Source of the DNA: DUVY01 sp036562755
GTDB taxonomy: Bacteria; Bacillota; Clostridia; Christensenellales; DUVY01
DNA: 43,681 nucleotides
NCBI GenBank assembly: GCA_036562755.1
Contig: DATCJN010000025.1
Coordinates: forward strand, 1 to 43,681
Direction of reading: 5' to 3'
Within the stretch, counting starts at the first letter, position 1. Each line of letters opens with the position of its first letter. This document shows, in pieces, positions 1 to 8,000 of this stretch. The notes beneath the pieces were generated by a model that did not search any database, was not told the origin of the DNA, and worked only from the letters and a program-made list of their open reading frames with translations. The translations under genes and the position numbers were made by a program.

Positions 1-472
1 TATAAACTTTATGGCGGATATTTATAGAGTTGATTTAAACGAAAGAAAAGAACGCGCTGAAAAATATCTTGAACTGTTTAATCTCACAAAACACGTTGAC
101 TCTCAAATATCTTCGTATTCGCACGGTATGAAGCAAAAAATATGCGTAATCGGCGCGTTAATTCATAATCCGCCTTTGTGGGTATTGGACGAGCCGTTAA
201 CAGGTTTGGATCCTCAATCATCTTATGAGCTAAAAAACTTAATGCGCGAACATACCAATCAGGGTAATACTGTATTCTTTTCGACTCACGTCTTGGAAGT
301 TGCAGAGAAACTATGCGACCGCATAGGAATTATTAACAAAGGCAAATTAGTCTTAGAAGGCACTATGGACGAAATAAAATCTTTGGGCGGCAAAGACGAA
401 TCTCTTGAACAAATATTCCTTAAAATTACTAATCAACAAGATGCTCAGGATCAAGAGGATGAGGGGTTATGA
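1..472 (+). CDS. ABC transporter ATP-binding protein, 3' part only
   Basis: The reading frame is open from the first bases of the window, so the start and the Walker A region lie upstream. Visible parts: an ABC signature variant SYSHGMKQK (about nt 115-140), Walker B with the D-loop (WVLDEPLTGLD, about nt 180-212) and the H-loop histidine in STHVLEV (about nt 283-303). These are the hallmarks of the nucleotide-binding subunit that drives an ABC exporter by ATP hydrolysis at the inner face of the membrane. The stop codon overlaps the start of the permease gene by 4 bases (ATGA), so the two are translationally coupled. The acidic tail (about 20 residues rich in Q, D and E) looks like a linker of no known function. 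The substrate cannot be told from sequence. Confidence 0.93.
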   Translation, partial: INFMADIYRVDLNERKERAEKYLELFNLTKHVDSQISSYSHGMKQKICVIGALIHNPPLWVLDEPLTGLDPQSSYELKNLMREHTNQGNTVFFSTHVLEVAEKLCDRIGIINKGKLVLEGTMDEIKSLGGKDESLEQIFLKITNQQDAQDQEDEGL

Positions 473-2172
473 AAGACATCTTTTTATTAATAAAAATTAT
501 GCTGATAAACGGGCTCCGTCCCGATAAGAAAAAAAAGGACGGCAGCATCATTGCCATATATATAGCTCTTGGTATTTCATACCTAAGTATATTGGCAATG
601 GGAATAACGACTATCGCGACAGTAACGCCTATAGTCGCTCAAAATAATCTTTTGGCCGAATTTGTTACAATGATTTACCTTGCAGGCACGTCGTTGGTAG
701 TTATTTTTGGAATAATATCGCTGTTGACATATGTCTATTTTAATAAAGATGCCGAATTTATGGCGTCTTTGCCTGTCAAACCGGGAAAAGTATTTTTAGC
801 GAAATTAACCATTGTTTATTTATATGAATTCGTAATTTTTGCCGCTGCGGTTATTCCTATGTTAATAACGGTGGGAATTGTGGCGTCTCAAGGCGTAGTA
901 TTTTATTTATCTTCGCTATTAGGCGTTCTTATAGTGCCCGCCTTACCTTTGGCTATATCAAGTGTAATAGCAATTCCTTTAATGAATGTCGTCTCTTTCT
1001 TTAGAAATAAAGGGGTATTTACGACGATATTTTTATTAGTAATATACTCTGTTATATTTGGCGCTTACATTTTCGGGATATCGTCATTACAACAAGGCGC
1101 AAGCAAAATAGGGGAGAATTTTAATTCAATAATAGATAATATAACTACCGTTACGCAAATAATATCCAAAATCTTTTATCCTGTATATGCTATTTCTTGT
1201 CTTGCCACGGGCAAAGCATTATACGGCTTAGGCGTGCCTTTGAGCGGCCTTGTCAATTTAGCAATTAGCTTGGCATCGATATTTATATTATTGTTAATTG
1301 CATACTTTATTTCCAACGCCGTATATCATCAAAGCACAATAAGACAAAACGAGAGCGCAAAATCTTCTAACTCTAAGATAGAAAAATCAGAGTTTAGATC
1401 CCAATTAAAAGCGTTGATGATAAAAGAATTAAAAGATATTACAAGAACTTCGGCTTTCGGTTTCCAATGCTTAGCTGGTATAATAATTTTACCTTTATTG
1501 CTTTTTGGAATGAGTTTCAGCATCAGCAATATTGAAGGCGTTGAACAGTCTCAGGAACTTATACGTAATATCTATTATGCCGTATCGTTTGGTATGTTAT
1601 TGATGCTGGGAAGCGGTATGAATATTACCTCGTCTACGGCTATAAGCCGCGAGGGAAAGAACTTCTATATGCTCAAAATCATTCCAGTGGACTACGAGAC
1701 GCAGATAAATGCTAAAGTATATCTATCCTTAATAATTAATTATATAGCAATATTTGTTGGGTATCTTGTTTCAATTTTCGTATTCAAATTAGGCGTTATT
1801 GAAATAATCTTTTTCCCTATAGCATTAGCGCTCTATAGTTATGGGTATGCTTATGCAACAATTAGATTTGACTTAAAAGCCCCCAAACTAAATTGGACTA
1901 CGCCAAACGAAGCGGTAAAAAACAATCAGCGGGCTGTAATACCTACGCTTGTCAATATGGCTGTTTGTTTTGTAATTATGGGCGGACTTGCGACCATGTA
2001 TGGTTTTTTGGGCACTACGTCAGGCATGGTAAATATACCTGGTTATGCAGTCATATTAATAAAAATCGGCGTATGGTTAATCTTGACATTGGGATTTCTT
2101 GCGTTTGCGATAGTATCCAGAAACAGATTATACGGCAGCTTAAACGCGTTATATGAAAAAATTGAAGTTTAA
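469..2172 (+). CDS. ABC-2 type transporter permease (membrane subunit)
   Basis: A 567-residue polytopic membrane protein with roughly a dozen hydrophobic segments in two halves, separated by a charged stretch near residues 295-320. It begins 4 bases inside the end of the ATPase gene and has a purine-rich ribosome site (GAGGATGAGGGG) within that gene. Length and hydrophobicity pattern fit large ABC-2 type exporter permeases of Firmicutes, which pair with a separate ATPase. The cargo (drug, peptide, lipid or sodium) is not evident. A strong hairpin follows directly, so the operon ends here. No signal peptide or extra domain is seen. Confidence 0.85.
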   Translation: MKDIFLLIKIMLINGLRPDKKKKDGSIIAIYIALGISYLSILAMGITTIATVTPIVAQNNLLAEFVTMIYLAGTSLVVIFGIISLLTYVYFNKDAEFMASLPVKPGKVFLAKLTIVYLYEFVIFAAAVIPMLITVGIVASQGVVFYLSSLLGVLIVPALPLAISSVIAIPLMNVVSFFRNKGVFTTIFLLVIYSVIFGAYIFGISSLQQGASKIGENFNSIIDNITTVTQIISKIFYPVYAISCLATGKALYGLGVPLSGLVNLAISLASIFILLLIAYFISNAVYHQSTIRQNESAKSSNSKIEKSEFRSQLKALMIKELKDITRTSAFGFQCLAGIIILPLLLFGMSFSISNIEGVEQSQELIRNIYYAVSFGMLLMLGSGMNITSSTAISREGKNFYMLKIIPVDYETQINAKVYLSLIINYIAIFVGYLVSIFVFKLGVIEIIFFPIALALYSYGYAYATIRFDLKAPKLNWTTPNEAVKNNQRAVIPTLVNMAVCFVIMGGLATMYGFLGTTSGMVNIPGYAVILIKIGVWLILTLGFLAFAIVSRNRLYGSLNALYEKIEV

Positions 2173-2206
2173 AAAAATGCGGTTTTGTAAAACCGCATTT
2201 TTTATT
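2173..2206. terminator. Bidirectional intrinsic terminator
   Basis: A near-perfect inverted repeat, AAAAAATGCGGTTTT with its complement around a 2-base centre, lies between the convergent permease and flavodiiron genes. A-tracts and T-tracts flank both arms, so it can end transcription from either side. Confidence 0.9.
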
Positions 2207-3380
2207 ATAATGTATTTGCCAACATTTTAGCCGTATGAGCTATTGTTTCGTAATCGCTTTGGCTCGGAGAAAATAATACTCTAAAATACGGACTGCCTAT
2301 TGTAAATCCAAGGCTCTTTAATCTTGATTCTATGTTAGGGCAGGCTTCGCCGCTCCAGCCATAAGAACCAAAAGCGAAGGCGATTTTGCCTCTAGTGTTT
2401 ATCGGGCTTATATGCGACAGCACATCCCAAACGGGCTTCAACGCGTCTCTGTTAATGGTAGGCGAGCCGATTAAAATAAGCTTTGAGCTCTCTATTGCAG
2501 CCAAAATATCTTGCATAGAAGAATAAATAATATCGAATGTTTTGGTCTTAATACCTATAACATTTAACTCTTTTTCAAAAGCTTCTGCCATCTTTTTTGT
2601 ATATCCGTATGCGGAAACATATGCGATTACAGCGGATTTGGGCTCCACTGAATCTTGAGCCCAAGTTTTATATAACTCTCTAACGTAATCAATATACTCA
2701 GTCAAAATAGGACCGTGCGAGGTCGCTACGATGTCAAACTCTAAGTCGCTAAGCTTCTCCAAGCCTTTAAGTATCCACGGCTTAAATGGTCCCATTACAG
2801 CGTCAAAATAATCCTTTATAACGGATTTATATTTTTCAGGATATTTTAAATCTTTATCAAAAATATCGGTCTCTGCGTAATGAGTTCCTAAAAAGTCGCA
2901 AGTGAATACTATCCTTTTTTCTTTTATGTATGTAAACATTGTGTCGGGCCAATGCAAATTAGGCGCGGAAATAAATCTTAACTTATTATTGCCCAAATCA
3001 AGCTCGTCGCCTTCTTTTACAGCTACAAACTTAAAAGGCGTATTAATAATCTGTGTTATATTTTTTATGCCTGCCGCTGTCGCTACAATAGTTATGTCCG
3101 GATTTAGTTGCAATAATTTTGAAATGCTTCCCGTGTGGTCAGGCTCGGTATGATTGCAAATAAGATACTTTATGGAAGAAATGGGAACGATTTCTTCAAT
3201 ATTATGAATATAATTATCGGCAAACTTTTCATAAACTGCTTCGATCAAAGCATTGTTATGATCCTTAATCAAATAGGCATTGTATGTAGTGCCGTATTTG
3301 GTCTCCATTATAACGTCAAAAATTCTTAATGTAGGATTGCATACTCCTACATAAAAAATATCATTAGTTATTTCTTTCAT
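2205..3380 (-). CDS. fprA: Flavodiiron protein (A-type, FprA-like oxygen/NO reductase)
   Basis: 391 residues, the usual length for a two-domain flavodiiron protein. The N-terminal metallo-beta-lactamase-like domain carries the diiron ligands: H77-x-E79-x-D81-H82, H142 (in LHWPD), D161 and H221 (in SHGPI). A flavodoxin domain follows from about residue 250 (YVSAYGYTKKMAEA is the FMN phosphate loop). These cytoplasmic enzymes reduce O2 to water, or NO to N2O, with electrons from rubredoxin, and protect anaerobes. A good ribosome site (AGGAG) precedes the ATG. The rubredoxin gene lies just upstream on the same strand and is the probable electron donor. A hairpin between the two could lower read-through to this gene. 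Only the two standard domains are present, with no fused rubredoxin. Confidence 0.95.
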   Translation of the reverse strand: MKEITNDIFYVGVCNPTLRIFDVIMETKYGTTYNAYLIKDHNNALIEAVYEKFADNYIHNIEEIVPISSIKYLICNHTEPDHTGSISKLLQLNPDITIVATAAGIKNITQIINTPFKFVAVKEGDELDLGNNKLRFISAPNLHWPDTMFTYIKEKRIVFTCDFLGTHYAETDIFDKDLKYPEKYKSVIKDYFDAVMGPFKPWILKGLEKLSDLEFDIVATSHGPILTEYIDYVRELYKTWAQDSVEPKSAVIAYVSAYGYTKKMAEAFEKELNVIGIKTKTFDIIYSSMQDILAAIESSKLILIGSPTINRDALKPVWDVLSHISPINTRGKIAFAFGSYGWSGEACPNIESRLKSLGFTIGSPYFRVLFSPSQSDYETIAHTAKMLANTL

Positions 3381-3395
3381 TTAAAACTCCTATAA

Positions 3396-3423
3396 TTTTT
3401 AAAAGCGGTTATTTATAACCGCC
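3396..3423 (-). terminator. Hairpin between rubredoxin and flavodiiron genes
   Basis: On the minus strand an 8-bp perfect stem (GCGGTTAT with ATAACCGC) is followed by TTTT and an A/T-rich stretch. The T-tract is short, so it may be a partial terminator or an mRNA-stabilising hairpin that sets different levels for rubredoxin and fprA. Confidence 0.45.
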
Positions 3424-3449
3424 TTTAAAAAGATAATTTACTGCTATGA

Positions 3450-3611
3450 TTATTCTTCTAGCAAGGTAAATGCGGATTTATCCAAACCGCATTGAGGGCA
3501 AGTCCAATCTTCGGGAAGATCTTCAAACTTTGTGCCCGGCAAAATACCGTTTTCAGGATCGCCTTCAGCTTCGTCATAAATATAGCCGCAAACGCATTGA
3601 TATTTTTTCAT
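3450..3611 (-). CDS. Rubredoxin, 53 residues, with a CxC first knuckle
   Basis: Translation of this short frame gives a 53-residue protein starting MKKYQCVCGYIYD and ending in the second knuckle WTCPQCGLDKSAF. This is a classic rubredoxin: four cysteines (C6, C8, C38, C41) that would hold one iron and carry single electrons in the cytoplasm. The central GDPENGILPGTKFEDLP stretch matches the family closely. The oddity is the first knuckle, which reads C-V-C-G, where the usual form is C-x-x-C-G, so one residue is missing. The ribosome site GGGAGGT lies 4-5 bases before ATG, and a good promoter is found upstream. The flavodiiron gene downstream is the expected partner. Confidence 0.93.
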   Translation of the reverse strand: MKKYQCVCGYIYDEAEGDPENGILPGTKFEDLPEDWTCPQCGLDKSAFTLLEE

Positions 3612-3637
3612 ATTTACCTCCCATATTATTAGAATTA

Positions 3638-3666
3638 ATTATATATTAAGAAAATATTTTTTCCAA
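3638..3666 (-). promoter_or_regulatory. Vegetative-type promoter for rubredoxin
   Basis: On the minus strand TTGGAA (3661-3666) is separated by exactly 17 bases from TATAAT (3638-3643), about 27 bases before the rubredoxin start. This fits a sigma-A promoter. Confidence 0.65.
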
Positions 3667-3700
3667 GTATATATTCGTGATTTATATACATAAAGTCATT

Positions 3701-3730
3701 TAGACTATTATAAATTGATTGTGATATAAT
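3701..3730 (+). promoter_or_regulatory. Probable extended -10 promoter for the flavin reductase-like gene
   Basis: TGATATAAT (3722-3730) is an extended -10 element with a perfect TATAAT hexamer. The -35 match upstream (TAGACT, 3701-3706) is weak. It lies 20 bases before the likely start at 3751. Confidence 0.5.
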
Positions 3731-3750
3731 ATTATAAAATGGAGGAGAGT

Positions 3751-4248
3751 ATGTTAAAGGAATTTGATCTAAAAGACTTTAACCGAAGCCCTTTTGATTT
3801 AATAGGAAATCAATGGATGTTAATTGCCGCAGGCGATGAAAAAAAGCATAATATGATGACTGCCAGTTGGGGCACGTTAGGAGTACTTTGGAACAAAAAT
3901 GTCGCAATTGTGTTTGTTAGGCCAACAAGATACACTTGCGAATTTATGGAAAAACATGATTATTTTTCTTTAAATATACCGACAAATAAAAAAGTTCATA
4001 ATATCTGCGGCAGCAAGTCGGGACGAGATATAGATAAAACCAAAGCATGCAATCTAACGCCGGTATTTTCAAATGATACGGTTTATTTTGAAGAATGCGA
4101 AATGGTTTTTATTTGCAAGAAAATTTATAAGACCGAATTTGATCCAAATAAATTCCTAGCGCCAGAAATTCAAAAATTATATCCTTTAAAGGATTATCAC
4201 AATGTATATATAGGGGAAATAATAAAGGCGTATAAGAATATTAATTAA
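3751..4248 (+). CDS. Flavin reductase-like FMN-binding protein
   Basis: 165 residues from the ATG at 3751. An in-frame ATG at 3739 exists, but it overlaps the ribosome site GGAGGAG, which is correctly spaced for 3751. The sequence (NPFDLIG-type start, then WMLIAAGDEKKHNMMTASWG, FVRPTRYTCEFM and DYFSLNIP) matches the split-barrel flavin reductase / FMN-binding family, which binds FMN and in some members reduces it with NAD(P)H. Anaerobe genomes carry many of these with unknown substrates, and a role in redox defence beside the rubredoxin and flavodiiron genes is an inference. It has its own extended -10 promoter and ends at a terminator lying inside the 3' end of the opposing sigK gene. Confidence 0.85.
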   Translation: MLKEFDLKDFNRSPFDLIGNQWMLIAAGDEKKHNMMTASWGTLGVLWNKNVAIVFVRPTRYTCEFMEKHDYFSLNIPTNKKVHNICGSKSGRDIDKTKACNLTPVFSNDTVYFEECEMVFICKKIYKTEFDPNKFLAPEIQKLYPLKDYHNVYIGEIIKAYKNIN

Positions 4249-4939
4249 AACTGCACTTTGCCAATTCGTTACGTATTTTGGCAAGTGCTTTTTTTTCTAT
4301 TCTGGAAATATACGAACGGGATATGCCTAACACAGCCGCTACTTCGCGCTGGGTTAGGCTTTTTTGTTCTCCTAACGAATAACGCATTTTAATAATTTTA
4401 TATTCTCTTTCGTCCAGCACTCTTTTTATAATATCCATTATTTTATCTAGCAATATATTGGTTTCAACTTTATCTACCACGCTGTCTTCTTTGACAAACA
4501 ACAAATCCATTAAGGTAATTTCATTGCCTTCTCGGTCAATTCCTACGGTATCCGCTAATGATAAGTTTGTTCGATGTTTTTTATTTGCGCGTATATACAT
4601 TAATATCTCGTTTTCAATGCATTTTGCGGCGTATGTGGCTAGTTGGGTGCCTTTATCGTGAGAATATGTATTAATTGCTTTAATAAGTCCTATGCTGCCT
4701 ACCGATATCATGTCGTCTACTTCGGCGGCGTTATTAAATTTTTTAACAATATGAGCTACAAGCCTTAAATTGTGTCTGATTAATATATCCTTGGCTTCGG
4801 CATCCCCGTTTTTGCATAACAAAAGATATTTTTTTTCCTCTTCAGGCGTTAAAGGCTTAGGAAATGTTCCCTTGTTGTTAACATACGAGGTGAAAAAAAA
4901 GATTTTGCTTAAAAAAGTAAAAAGATTTTCTACTATCAT
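4241..4939 (-). CDS. sigK: RNA polymerase sigma-K, late mother-cell sporulation factor (pro-form)
   Basis: 232 residues from the ATG at 4939; a TTG 18 bases further upstream is less likely. The protein shows region 2 (HNLRLVAHIVKKF, then GSIGLIKAINTY and LATYAAKCIENEILMYIRA) and a region 4 helix-turn-helix (TQREVAAVLGISRSYISRIEKKALAKIR). The match to sigma-K is close, especially the SYVNN...FPKPLTPEEEKKYL start and the DREGNEITLMDLL segment. A hydrophobic stretch at residues 1-20 corresponds to the pro-sequence that SpoIVFB removes in the sigma-K family. Sigma-K directs late mother-cell genes for coat assembly and mother-cell lysis. The gene is uninterrupted, so no skin-like element splits it. 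A sigma-E-like promoter precedes it. It is divergent from the giant glucan synthase gene. Confidence 0.92.
   Translation of the reverse strand: MIVENLFTFLSKIFFFTSYVNNKGTFPKPLTPEEEKKYLLLCKNGDAEAKDILIRHNLRLVAHIVKKFNNAAEVDDMISVGSIGLIKAINTYSHDKGTQLATYAAKCIENEILMYIRANKKHRTNLSLADTVGIDREGNEITLMDLLFVKEDSVVDKVETNILLDKIMDIIKRVLDEREYKIIKMRYSLGEQKSLTQREVAAVLGISRSYISRIEKKALAKIRNELAKCSFN
4253..4297 (+). terminator. Intrinsic terminator of the flavin reductase gene, inside sigK codons
   Basis: GCACTTTGCCAA pairs with TTGGCAAGTGC (one bulged base) around a 13-base loop, followed by eight Ts. It starts 5 bases after the flavin reductase stop and coincides with the last codons of sigK on the other strand. Confidence 0.75.
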
Positions 4940-4984
4940 AATACCGCCGAATAACAAAAATCTCTAAAAAAAACGGGCTATACA

Positions 4985-5013
4985 TATATATGAAATTTTT
5001 TGTCGAAAATTGC
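4985..5013 (-). promoter_or_regulatory. Possible sigma-E-type promoter of sigK
   Basis: On the minus strand GCAATTT (5007-5013) lies 14 bases from CATATATA (4985-4992). The sigma-E consensus is roughly GCATATT, 14 bases, CATACAAT. Agreement is partial, but spacing and biological context (sigK follows sigma-E in Bacillus) fit. The leader would be about 40 bases. Confidence 0.35.
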
Positions 5014-5055
5014 CTGTCCTAAAGCGCAAGCCGTTTAAGATATATTCTCTTAGGA

Positions 5056-5061
5056 TATAAT
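5056..5061 (+). promoter_or_regulatory. -10 element 8 bases before the glucan synthase ATG
   Basis: A perfect TATAAT hexamer with a weak upstream TTTAAG (5034-5039, spacing 16). Transcription would start close to the ATG at 5070, giving almost no leader. An AGGA at 5052-5055 is too far from the ATG (14 bases) to be a normal Shine-Dalgarno site. Confidence 0.4.
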
Positions 5062-5069
5062 AATTCAGT

Positions 5070-8000
5070 ATGCTCTACTTTTTTATTTGGGCGATAATTT
5101 TAGCTATAATCTCTGGATTAATAGTCAAAATATTAACTTGGCACGGCGACCCTTATTTTGAGATAGGGGTTAATGTCAATTTTGAGGAATTAAAAGAAAG
5201 AATACGCAGCCTTTCTATCATTCATAAACACGCCAAGCTAAAAACAGGCGCGATGGATATTAGCGTCATAACTTCCAAAATCAGAAATGCGTATAAACTT
5301 ATTAGCAAAAAAGCCCATAAGGGCTATCAATTATTAGAATTCGAAAAATGGCTGTATGAGAATAATTATTTGTTAGAAAGCTTTTTAGACGATGTTACTC
5401 CGAAATTACAGCGCTTGGCTAGACTTCCGCACGTTCAAGATAGGCCTCGAATTTATGAATTGATTAATTATATCTTGCGGCACAGCAACGGCTATTTGAC
5501 TTCACAAAATTTGAGCGAACTTATAAAAATATATCAAGACGAATGCCCGTTGACCTACGATGAATGCGTCAACATTAAGCTATTTTTGGATTATTGCCTT
5601 TTAGAATTTGCGGCAATAATCTCAATGAAGAGCATCACGATTAATAAGAATATTTTTAAGGCCTGCTCAAGTAGATATAAGAGAAATTTAGAAAATAATC
5701 TAAAATCTAATAGCTTTATATATGGAATCAATCTTTGTCAAGATAAGAAAAAGATAGAACAGATTACTAAGTATTGCGATAAACTTGGATTTAGCTTCTC
5801 GGATAGATTAAGCAGCTTTAACCGCCAAATCATTAAATATAATATTATAATTTCCAATGTTTTTAACGCTTTAAGGATATATAACGAATACATCAATACC
5901 AAGTTTATACTTGAAATTTGCCCTATAAACCATATCTTCTTAAAAGAAGAAGCTAAAATATATCATAAAAGCACGGATATTAGCAAGCTGAATTATATTG
6001 AGAGTTTATCAAAATTAGCGCAGAGAAAATATTTAAACGAGCTGTTTTTGGCGCGGCACATTGTAGCCTTAAGCAATGCCCAAAACAGTCATATTGCGCG
6101 CGCATTATTTAAAAGAGAATATAAAAGCTCAAAAGCTATTTTATATATCTTTAGTATTATCTCTTTGGCGGTTATTGCCAATACGTTGATAAGTCTTTTA
6201 TTTGATAGGCTATGGCAGGCTATTGTTTATTGGATTATTTCAATGCCGGTTTATATTTATGTATCGTCTTCGTTGATTAATAGATTTTTAAGCATGGCCA
6301 TAAAGCGCAGGCCGTTATTAAGGCTGGATTTTTCCCAAGGAATACCCAAAGAATGTTATACCATGGCTGTAGTGTCGCAGTTAATTAGCGATAAAGAAGA
6401 ATTAGAAAAGGCGATAGAAAATCTAAAACAATTAAAAGCCGCCAATAATTACGAAAATTTAAGGTTCTGTCTATTGGCAGATTTTATGGCGTCAGATCAA
6501 GCAATGACACAAGAAGATGAGGAGCTAATAAAATATGCCAAAAAATTATTTTATCAAAAGCTAAACGAAAAAGAATATAATCTTTTTTGGCGGAAGAGAA
6601 GCTATGCGCCTTCCGAAAAAAAATATATGGGCGATGAGAGAAAGCGGGGAGCTTTTTCTAAGCTGGTAGAGTTTTTATGCGGAGAAGAAGTCCACGACCA
6701 TTTTTGCCTAATTTTAGGACAGACGGCCCATCCTGTTAAATATTTAATTGCTTTAGACAGCGACTCATTTACCTTTCAATGCCGCGAGATTATAGAGACA
6801 ATTGCGCATCCTCAAAACAATAAATACGATTTAATGAGTTTTTCTATCAGAACTAATCCTATTTCAAGCGTAAAGACGCCGTTTTCTTATGCTTTTGCAG
6901 ACGGCAGGGGTTACGACGTTTATTCCATTCAAGGCAAAAATATAGGTTCAGACGTCTTTGATCAAGGATTGTTTTGCGGAAAGGGCATTATTGATGTTCA
7001 AAGATTTTATCAAAAAATAAAAAACAAACTGCCCAAAAATTGCATTTTAAGCCACGACATTATAGAAGGCGCTTTTGTTAACACAATTGACAGCGACGCG
7101 ATTTTATATGAAAACGCGCCCGACAATTTAAAGACTTATATTTCGCGCTCTGCAAGATGGACCAGGGGAGATTGGCAAAACATTATCTTCTTAAAAAACA
7201 AAATAAAAAATGAATTTGGGCAGAAAATTAAAAATCCTATAAATATCTTATCAAAATGGCGAATCTTAAATAATATTAACTTTAGCCTTATATATATTAG
7301 CTCAATTTTGTTATTGTTTTTTTCTGCATTTTTAGGTTCTATACCCTTAATCACTATGGGTGTAATTCTGAGCATTGACTTTTTATTGACATTGTATTCA
7401 TTGATATATGGTTCATTCAAAAATCGATTTACTTACGCATTCTTGAGAGAATCAAAACAGGCTTTATTTAGAGCGTTTATTTTTGCAGTTTGCTTACCTT
7501 ATGTTTCATATTGCTTATTTAAGGCAATTTGTCAATCGGTATATAGGATGACTGTTTCCAAAAAGTATTTATTAAAATGGAACACTTTTGCGCATTCATT
7601 TAATGAATCCAAAAATTCTATGGATTTTTGGCTCAGAGAACTTTTGCTGCCTAGTTTATGCGCTATTCTCATTTTCTTGGGTTTGGCATACTTATCAGCA
7701 GGCTTTAACGCTCTTTTATATGGCCTATTCACTTTATTGTTTTTGTCTTCAATACCTTTGGCTTATTATTCGTCTGTTTCACGGAGCGAAGCATTTAAGT
7801 TAAGCGATGACAACAATAAAATGTTGTTAGACATAGCCAAAAGAACTTACCAATATTTTATTGACTTTGGATATAACACTAATAACCGTCTTGTTTGCGA
7901 TAATTATCAAGAGAACTATATAAAAGACAGCGCAAAACGCACTTCGCCTACAAACATAGGGTATCAGATATTAAGCGCCATTTGCGCCTATGACCTAAAG

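Noticed and set aside
3739..3750. ATG at 3739 as start of the flavin reductase-like gene
   Set aside because: It overlaps the ribosome site GGAGGAG, which is ideally placed for the ATG at 3751.
4940..4957. TTG at 4957 as start of sigK
   Set aside because: It adds six residues not seen in pro-sigma-K proteins and has no better ribosome site than the ATG at 4939.
4241..4957. Interrupted sigK with a skin-like prophage
   Set aside because: The coding frame is continuous through regions 2 to 4.
5039..5061. Sigma-E or sigma-K promoter for the glucan synthase (ATATATT and GATATAATA elements)
   Set aside because: The -35-like element is only about 7 bases from the -10-like one, and no AC-type sigma-K -35 is present at the right distance.
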